Made by a program: the position numbers and the translations under genes. DNA of 64,000 bases from Heloderma charlesbogerti (lineage: Eukaryota; Chordata; Lepidosauria; Squamata; Helodermatidae): assembly GCA_026122225.1 (NCBI GenBank), contig JANEZZ010001570.1, positions 6,200,501-6,264,500 on the forward strand. Reading direction: 5' to 3'. Below, one piece after another: positions 51,301 to 60,300 of this stretch. Numbering within the stretch: the first letter of the stretch is position 1; the number at the start of each line of letters is the position of its first letter. Under the pieces are notes generated by a model that saw only the letters and a program-made list of their open reading frames with translations, was not told the DNA's origin and made no database searches.

Positions 51301-54300
51301 GAGGGAGCTGGTGATCCTTTGAAATAGAGGAATAAGCTGCATTCCCTTTTAATTCCTTTGCCTTCATCATTTGCTATCTGAAGTAATGAATTCTTACGCA
51401 AGGTTCAGTCAAGATTTCCTGAATCAGTAGTTTATCCCCAGTAGTAGGTTGTCAAACATAAGGCTTAATGGCCTTATGAGGCCCAAAGCATTTTTACCAC
51501 AAACCACCCAAATTATTTTCAGGGCTAGGAAGCAATGCATTTGGTAGGGCAAAGGAGCTGACCTACTACTGATTCTGTGGCATGCTTCAACATCAGTAAG
51601 TCTCCTTTCTGCTGTGCCCCTCTCCCCCCATTTAAATAAGTTGCCCTGGGACTGCAGACTCAGGCCTTATCCATCAGCCAGAGAACCAAGGGCTACTGGG
51701 AGGCTGCACCCTCTTATTTTCAGGAAGGACATCACCACAATGGGGAGACCTACCTGGCCCCATACATTGGCTGGAAAAGGACTAGCTTCAGGAGCTTACT
51801 TTACCATTGCCTACCAGAAAGGACAGAAATAACCTTGTAACTAAGAACTAGTGCCTGAGCTTGCTTTTTTTCCTGCCCCTCCACCCCAGTCCCCTTTTCT
51901 TTTGTGTTAAGGTTTTTAAATTATAAGCCTGAATGCAGGGACTCTCTTATTAACCTTTGTAAGGCACTCTGGAAGCCTTCTGTGGTATAAGAGTGAGGCA
52001 AAGATGCTTTATGAGTGAATGAATGAGCAGTACAGGTGTCAAGCAGTGTGGAACTTGTAATTTGCCAGCATTTGCAGCCAGAGTGGGAGGATGTAGAATT
52101 GGTGTTAGGGGCCATTGAAAAGAAAGTTGTAAGTTGCCAAGATAGGGGTGTAGTTGCTTTGACATGTGAGAGAATGGGTTTATGGGAGATCAGTGCCATG
52201 AGGGAAGGAGGCTATGATGGGAAGCTGGGAACTTGAACGGGCCTAGTGACTGGAAAGAGTGTTGATGCTGGTAAAGTGGTTTTGGCAAGCAATATGTGGG
52301 TGGAAGGGTTTGGATGGGAAGGGGTATTTTTAGTAGCTAATGACTGGTCTTACTGTTACCCTTGCTCCATGTGATTTGTGGGAATGCTGATGTGGGCAGT
52401 AGGCCTATGCTCAGTGGGATCATTTGAGTTTGGGTAATATGATTGTAATATTAATTATGAAAAATGTGAAGCCAGAGAATGGTCTAGGGGTACATGAAGT
52501 TGTTAAATTATAAATGTTAAACAAAATTGTGTTGTCATGAGCTGGTTTAAGCCTCCCAAAGAAAAAACAAGATATAGGTACAACAAATCATTTTCATATA
52601 TAGATATAATCTCAATTCTCTGAATGTGGATCCATACGTAGCCAAAGCAGCACGATCCACACATAAGAAACAGGTAGCAGCAGGCTCGGGGGAACCCCAA
52701 GGTATGTAGAAGTACAAGAAAACTTGAGCAGGGGAAAAACAAAACAGTTGGATGAGAACTGAATGTGCTCACTGACTATAGGATGGGGGATAGAATGGAG
52801 TATTCTGGAAGAGGGCATGGCTGGAACTCAGAAGAGGGGTGGTCGACACTGCAACGTTTTGTTGCAGGTCACACTCATTCCTTCTAATAGTGAACTCAGA
52901 TGGACAAGTGCTTATCAGTCTGGAAACAAAATAGTATTGGCCAAAACTGAGTGGTTTCTACATATTTGGGGGACTCCCTTAAGTACACAGGTGCTTGAAA
53001 ATTAAAAGACACCTTTTTAAAAGTGTCTAAGATGGCCTGATAAGGACTCTGAACTTCCAGGGGTGAGGTTGTGGAGGTAAGAATATTTTTGAGTAACGTC
53101 TCTCATTGTCTGGGGACTTCCAGATTCACAGTGAGTACCAAAGACAAGAACTATTGTCTTTGCTGCTTCCTTTTGTTTGGAGTGGGGAAACACTACTGCC
53201 CAATCACAGCTGTGCTAAAATCTTGTATTTCTGCAGGCAGCTTTCACCTGCGCTGGGGATGAGACAAAAAGGGTCTAAAGGAACTAGACATTTGGCAGAC
53301 TGCATGAGTCTATAATTGAGAGCAGTTGAGACCTAGAATGTTGGGGTGTTCTTTTAGGGAAAAAATGGAGGAGGCGAATGCAAACCAGCCTGCTCAAGCC
53401 ACTAACCGCTTATAATGAGTATGAAAGAGGGGGCAATTAGAGTTGGGGCAGGATGTGTGCCATGTAGTGTTTTAGGGGGACATTCCAGATGGCTGGAAAG
53501 AGAAAAGGACACATTTTATCTTTCCCACTCTCCTGATTTGCTACCACCTCTATGTGGCAATAAAAGGCTCAGGTTTGGTACTGCCAGCCAGCCTCAGATC
53601 TGACCTCTGGTGCAATATTAGCACAGCAGGGAATGGTTTGGGGGCTGGGGAGCTATCCTTTTTACTGCCCATCCCCCACCCTGAATAGCACTGCAAGGTT
53701 CTTGTTTGAGGCTGGCTGGAACCTTGAACAACAGTACTCCTAGGAGGTAGGGGTAGACTGCAACGTGATCTTGAAGGTCCCACTTTTATGAATAATGTTC
53801 TCTACTTCTAGTACTTCTGTTATCCAGATTTGTCCTATAATGATTGTTTACTTGGTATTTGCCTTTGTTTCTCCAGAGCTCAAAAGCTTCAAGAATCAAA
53901 AAATAAAACCGTTGAAGATATGCTGCATTGTCGGGAGGTAGCTGTGAAGAATATTGAGGAGGTGTATGATCAGAAGCTAAAGAATGAACTCCTAAAGTAA
54001 TTTATTTGCTGGTATCCTTCAGAGGATGTGTAACACACACATAGATAAGCAGTCCAATTGTAAAGAAAAGTGACAAATACTGTACAGAAAAATGACAAAT
54101 ACAATACATCAAGAAGAAGTAGCATTTTTATGGAGTATTTTTATATGCTAGGCAGGTGTCTGTGTGATAGGGGACAGGTGGGTTGAAATTAGGGCTTTTG
54201 GAACTCTTGGGCTGCAGCTGTGGGCAAGATAAGAGTAATGTAATATCCAAGCGTATTGATGTTTCTTATTCATCCTTTGGTAATGACCTGGGGCCTTGCA

Positions 54301-57300
54301 GGGGAGAGGGTGCTATTTCTTACAGATTCAGATTTTTAAACCCGTCAGCGGTATTGTGATTAAAGGGACACGCTGCTGTCTAGGGTAAACAAAACACATT
54401 GACTCCCTTCTCCCTGTACCAAATTTGATGAAAAAGAAACTGAAGTGGTGACTAAGCATGCTTACTCATGTAAATTTCATTGAGTTCAATGGGTATTTAT
54501 TTATGCCATTTGTATGCTACTTCATAACATAGAATTCTCTGGGCGTCTTAGAATAAATACATTTGAAAACAGTTTATTAAGACCTGAAACCATAAAATCA
54601 AACACAACCTAAATACAGCACCAGAAAACAAAACTCAAAGCAACCCAGCGTTAAAACACAGATTTTAAAACTAAGAGGCCTAGACTACGTGACTTATTTG
54701 AAAGGGCTGACTGAGTCTTCAGCTGGCACCAGAAAAAACACAAAGATTCTGCCAGGTGACTTATCAGCTTATTAAAAGATAGGACTGTAGCTTTAAAGAT
54801 GGATTCTTCTTCTGGTTTGTATCCAAAGTTAGAGCACAATTTGTCATTGAGGATGCAGTTACTATGGCTCTCCCTTTAGCAATAAGAGCCACAGGAAGTT
54901 GACGATGACAGTGTTCAAGTGAAATAATTGTCCATACATCTGTTAGATCTAAACATCCCATACTTATGGGATAAACTCATTTGAAAAGCCATTTTGGATC
55001 TGATATACTACTGCAATAGAAAAAAATATACCTGATAAAAAAATTTTTAATAAGGATGAGCTGTTGCATTTATATGTTGTAAGTTGTTGCACTTTAGAGA
55101 AACTCTGTCCTTTTATCTTTAAAAGCGTTCTTTTGTGGAGACGTTGATAGATTTGTTTGCATTGATTGATTTACACTGATTGAACTGTTAAGTCAGATAG
55201 TTAATAAATTGAGGCTGCAATCTTACATGTATTTTTCTGGAAGTAAGCCTAACTGGAATCAATGAGACTTATTTTTCAATAGGTATCTTTAGGATGGCAT
55301 TTTTAAAGTCTTTAATCAGTTGACAGCACTTCGTAATTTTTATTCCTAGGTATCAGCTTGAACTAAAGGAAGAATACATAGCTAGAACCAAGAAAATTAC
55401 CGAAGATGAGAAAAAACATAAAGGTAACCTATGTGTTTTTAACCTGTTAAAAAAAACATTTAACTTCTGTGCACTTGTTCAAAATATATGTAATATAAAA
55501 CTTTTCCTGTTTCTAAATCAGAGAAAGCTATGCTTTTGCGTGAAGAGACCATTTCTCTTAATTCAAAAAAGCAAGAATTCAAACAAGCTATATCACGTGC
55601 AAAAGACCTTGAGGTAATTGAAATTAAAATACATATGTTTTAGCAATGTATTCCACTTCCTTCACAATTTAGAGGAATAAACTTAATCCCTTTTGAGTAC
55701 AAATGTATTATCTCAAAGGTCTCATAAGCTCATTTCTTGCTATCTATTTCCAGCTGGAAATAGATTCGGTCAATGCTCAAGTGTTATTATTAAGCAAGCA
55801 GAATCAGTTGTTAACAGAAAAACTGAAAGATGCCTCAGATTATTCCACACTAAAAGAGGAGAAAATGGAGTTCCAAGTGCAGAATAAGCTACTTAAACAA
55901 CAATTGGAGGAAGCGCACAATGAAAATTTACAGCTCAGAGACAGTAAGTATGAATCTAAAATTCTTTTAGGGATTTTATCAGCAAGGATTGACACAGATA
56001 ATGTTTTAGAGATGTGGTAGCACTTGATAGAAGTGCTACTACATCTCTAAAACACATTCTGTTTCCATATTATACACAAGAGAATAGGTATCTGATATAC
56101 ATATTTGTTTCCTTTTATCTTTGTGAATTTCAGGCTTTTAATAGTGCTTCAGGAGGTAATAGCTAAGTCCAAAACCACCTCCTTGAAGTGCCAACTAGCA
56201 TTGTTACGAGAGAGATGTGTGTGTTTTTGTGGAACTGTCACTGGTACCTATTTGGTAGTGGCAGTGACATCACAGAACTTTTTTAAAAGTTTGAGAAAGA
56301 GTGAACACAACAATTTTACCACATATAGTCCTTCAAAAAATGGCAGCTCCTATTGCATTTTAAGCTACTTTAAGAATCATTTCATTTTTTCCTTCTCTGG
56401 GATGTGCTGAAGGGAGAAACATACTTGTTTAATAAATGAATTAAGAAAATAGGATTTCAGGTGCTGCAAGGCTATTGCCACTGGAACGAGGCTTCCCCAA
56501 TATTACATTTGTGCCATTAGTGATCACCTACTGTTGCAGGATTGGAGCTAGAGTCATCATATATCTAAAGGTGTTGCTGCTATTGCCTCACGTTATAAAC
56601 GCTGCAGGCCTAAGTTTACCAAAGTCATAGATATCAAAGTCGCTTCATGTAAAGCAGGGGTGTGCAACTGCGGGAGATTCAGGGCCCATTTTCACACACA
56701 CGCCCTTCAGACCCTACCTCCATGGGCCACACTGGGAGGGTGAAAATTAATTTTAAAAAATTGGTTTGCCACCAAAATTCAGTGGTATGGTACCCAGCAG
56801 CACTAAAAGGGATCAAGTTAGCTTGCAATCAAGTTAAATTTGTTCCTTTTAGTGGTCTGTAGCTGCTACAGAGTGCCATTTTTTGTGGAGGGGGCCACAT
56901 GCAGCCCATGGGCCACAAGTTGCCCACTCCTAATGCAGAGAGAATGCAGTTTGACAGCCAGAAACCATAAATTGTTGCTATGGTTCCTCAAGACATGTAT
57001 CTTTATACATGCCTGCAGCTTTCATTTCTGTGTTCGGGGATTAAACTCTTCTGGAACACACATTTCTTGGGGGGAACTACTTTTGGTAGAGGAGCCTCTT
57101 CACTTTGCGGTCCTAGCTGTATTCCAGTGGAGGCCTGGCTGCTGTAAGTCCATTAGAACTGATCCAGAATCTAGCACATTTTGCCAAATACACAGGAGCA
57201 CAGCATTAGGAACTGTCTGGGTGGCAGAAAGCCTTTGTAAGGTATCTGGAAGGGAGTAGCAGAGACAAAATCAGAGCTTTTCCAGAAAAAGGTGTTTATT

Positions 57301-60300
57301 GATAGAGTAAAATAAAACGTAAATTGCAAGGTCCTGGAGGAGAGGTAGAGATGAGGCAGCAGCAAATCAAAGGCTTCTTCACTGTTCTGTGATGTGTCCC
57401 TGTTTAGTTGGGGGAAGGAGTGAGAGATGTTGAAAGCTGACATGAGAAAGAAGGAAGAAAGATTGTGAATAAGGAAGTGGGAGTGTTTATTGATCCTAGT
57501 CTGTTGAGAAGTGTGCCAAAGATAAGGGAAGCACAGGTCTTCAGCACCAAGATAAAATTCCAGAGTGAAGGTGAAACTGGACCACGTTCCAAAAGTGTAC
57601 AGAAATCTGAAGGTGCATCTGGGCCAGGACCTTCAAAGGAGAGAGAAAGCGCTGTGGGCATTGATTTCAGCAGGCACTTCCCAAATGAAGAATGCTTGAA
57701 GAACAAGTTCAAAGGTACAGAGGTGCAAGAATAGGCACCAAGCCAAGAGTCTTGAAATTCAGTCAGAGTGTCTGCCAGCAGAACGGCTCTTGAAATTGCA
57801 TAGAATTTGGGCTGAGGCTGATGGGAGCTGAAGTCCAAAACATCTGGGGAAACCAGATTGGGAAAGGCTGACTTATAGTCTCAAAAAACTCCAAATCAGG
57901 ATGACATGTAAAAGGTGAATTTCCAAGTGAACAAAAGGGGAGGGTGACTATCCCTCCTTTTCTGAATAGAAGGACTTTTGATGTGTGTGTTTCGGTGCTA
58001 GCTGGAAGGTCACATAAGAATGTGGAACTCTTGATAGCCAGTTAATAAATGGTAAGGTGTTCTTATGGTATTAGGATTTTGGGGGATTTTTGGCTTTTGT
58101 GTATCCAAGACCTCCTGGGCCTAAGGCAATCTTGTTCATTTGTTGTCAGTAAATGTGGGCTTCCTTTTGAAGTATTTTAATGGAGCAAGATACATATTTA
58201 TGGCAGCTAGCCAAAGACTATAGCATATGTGTTTTGCTGATTATGTAGAAATGGCTATGATTTAAACAGTCATTTAAAAATGAATGTCGATGGACCTCAG
58301 TCGGCTTTTTTATATGCTCTTATAATCCGCGACAGCTAAATTGCACCAGCCAATGTTCATGTGATATAATTGAGTGTTTTTATGCCCCAAAGGGCAAAGA
58401 TGGTCAACACCACAGACCAGTGACTCCTAAGGCTTTTCAAAATGGAGCTACTAATGGAACTTCCTACCTCAGGATTGGGCAACTTGTGGCCCTCCAGATA
58501 TTTTGGTCTACAACTCTTCATCAGCATAGCCAATGGTGAAGGATCATGGGAGTTGTAGGGCAAAACATCTGGAGGGTCACAAGTTGCCTGCTGCTGGCCT
58601 ACCTTCATTCCACCTGTTGCTCCTCTCCATGAGACTGTCCCTCTCAGTTGGTTTAAGAGGCTGTATTGTCTCCAATACCCATGCTGAATTGCATGTAGCC
58701 CGCATGAAAGTTTTTTCTATGATTGTTTCATGGAGCTTTATTTGTATGCTGCTTTTCAAAAAAATGCTTTTCAACAACCCACATTATTCAGTTCACTAAT
58801 CCTAACGTTATAACATTTTAAATTCATGACAAATAGGCAATATCAACCATTACAATACAATATCTCTTATTATTACTTATCAGTAAAGTGTAATCCAGAG
58901 CCAAATGCACTAAGCCTTTTCAGTGCATTGAGGCTTCAACACACAATGCAACCTGCAAACAGCTACCCCCGAAGTACCAAATGCAGGAAATGGCAACCAG
59001 ATTTCTTACCACCTACAGCAGCTGATCCATGTTTTGTTAATCCTTGCTTGATACTGAGACGTTCAGTGCCTGCCCCCAACAGAGGCTCTTAAGGAGCCAT
59101 ACATACCGTTTGAATTTTAGCAGCACAGGGTTCAGCTGTATGTTCTACAGAATATCTGTTTATTAAATACCATATGTCAGACTTAAAATATCATAGCAAT
59201 ATTTGATTTTTTACTAAAGAATTTACAATCTTCTATATTTATAATTATAGAACTAAGTCGGCCATCATCTGAATGTGTGGTCCTTCAAGCAGAGTTGAAA
59301 AGAGTAGAACATGCTAGAAAGCTTGAACATGAGGAGTCTGAAACTGATAAGCACCTCTTGGAAAAACAGTTACAAAATGAGGTACATTACACTGTTTGGT
59401 AGATTTACACTAATCTTTGTATAGACCTTTGTCAAAGAAGCGTTTACTCAGAATAGTTTCCAGTGTGAAAAATAAGGAAATATAATTTATCATAAATCTG
59501 TCTACAATATTTTGCTCAGTCTGAATTATTAACCCTCATGTCTCATTTGGGGTGTATTTGGATCCCGATCTGAATTCCAATACATTTGGGGGTATAATTT
59601 TTGTTATTCATCATAATGAAGGTGTGTTTAACAATACCATAACACCCAGATCCAGAAAACACACAATCACACAAGGTGGAACATTTGTTTTGAATACACA
59701 GTAGCCCCCTGTTTTTGCAATAGAGTAACCAACAACATCTTTGAATCTTCAAACATCAAATATTTTTATTTTCAATTAGAAACAATAAAAACAATTTGGG
59801 GCAGCTCCAGGTGGGGGCATGGCACTTGAAAAATCAGCAGTGTTGATTGACTGTTGGGCAGCTATATACTTGTATGAAGACAGCACACAACTACATACTT
59901 CTGGGTTAGGATCGTTGTTTATTTTACCTAAACTTTTATTTTTATTTATTAAATGTAGAACAAATGTGTTGGTCTTTAAGGTGCCAGAAGACTTTTTGTT
60001 GTGTTGGTTGCACTAGATATAACATGGCTATGCCTTTGGAAAATGTAGATTGAGTACTTGTTACATAAATGAAGAACTCTTGAATTCGTAAGCCATTTTC
60101 TCTTTGAAATCTTTTTAGGTTGATCATTGTGTAGAATTGAAGTCCCAGCTGTCAGAATGTGAAAATACTATAAGGAAGTTGAATGCACAAATGGAGGACC
60201 TGAAGTTACAACTGAAGCAAACACAAACAGGTTCGAAGATTCCCCTCTTTTAGCCCCCCTTTTAACCTAACTCTGTCCAGGATCAAGCTTCATGGAATTC

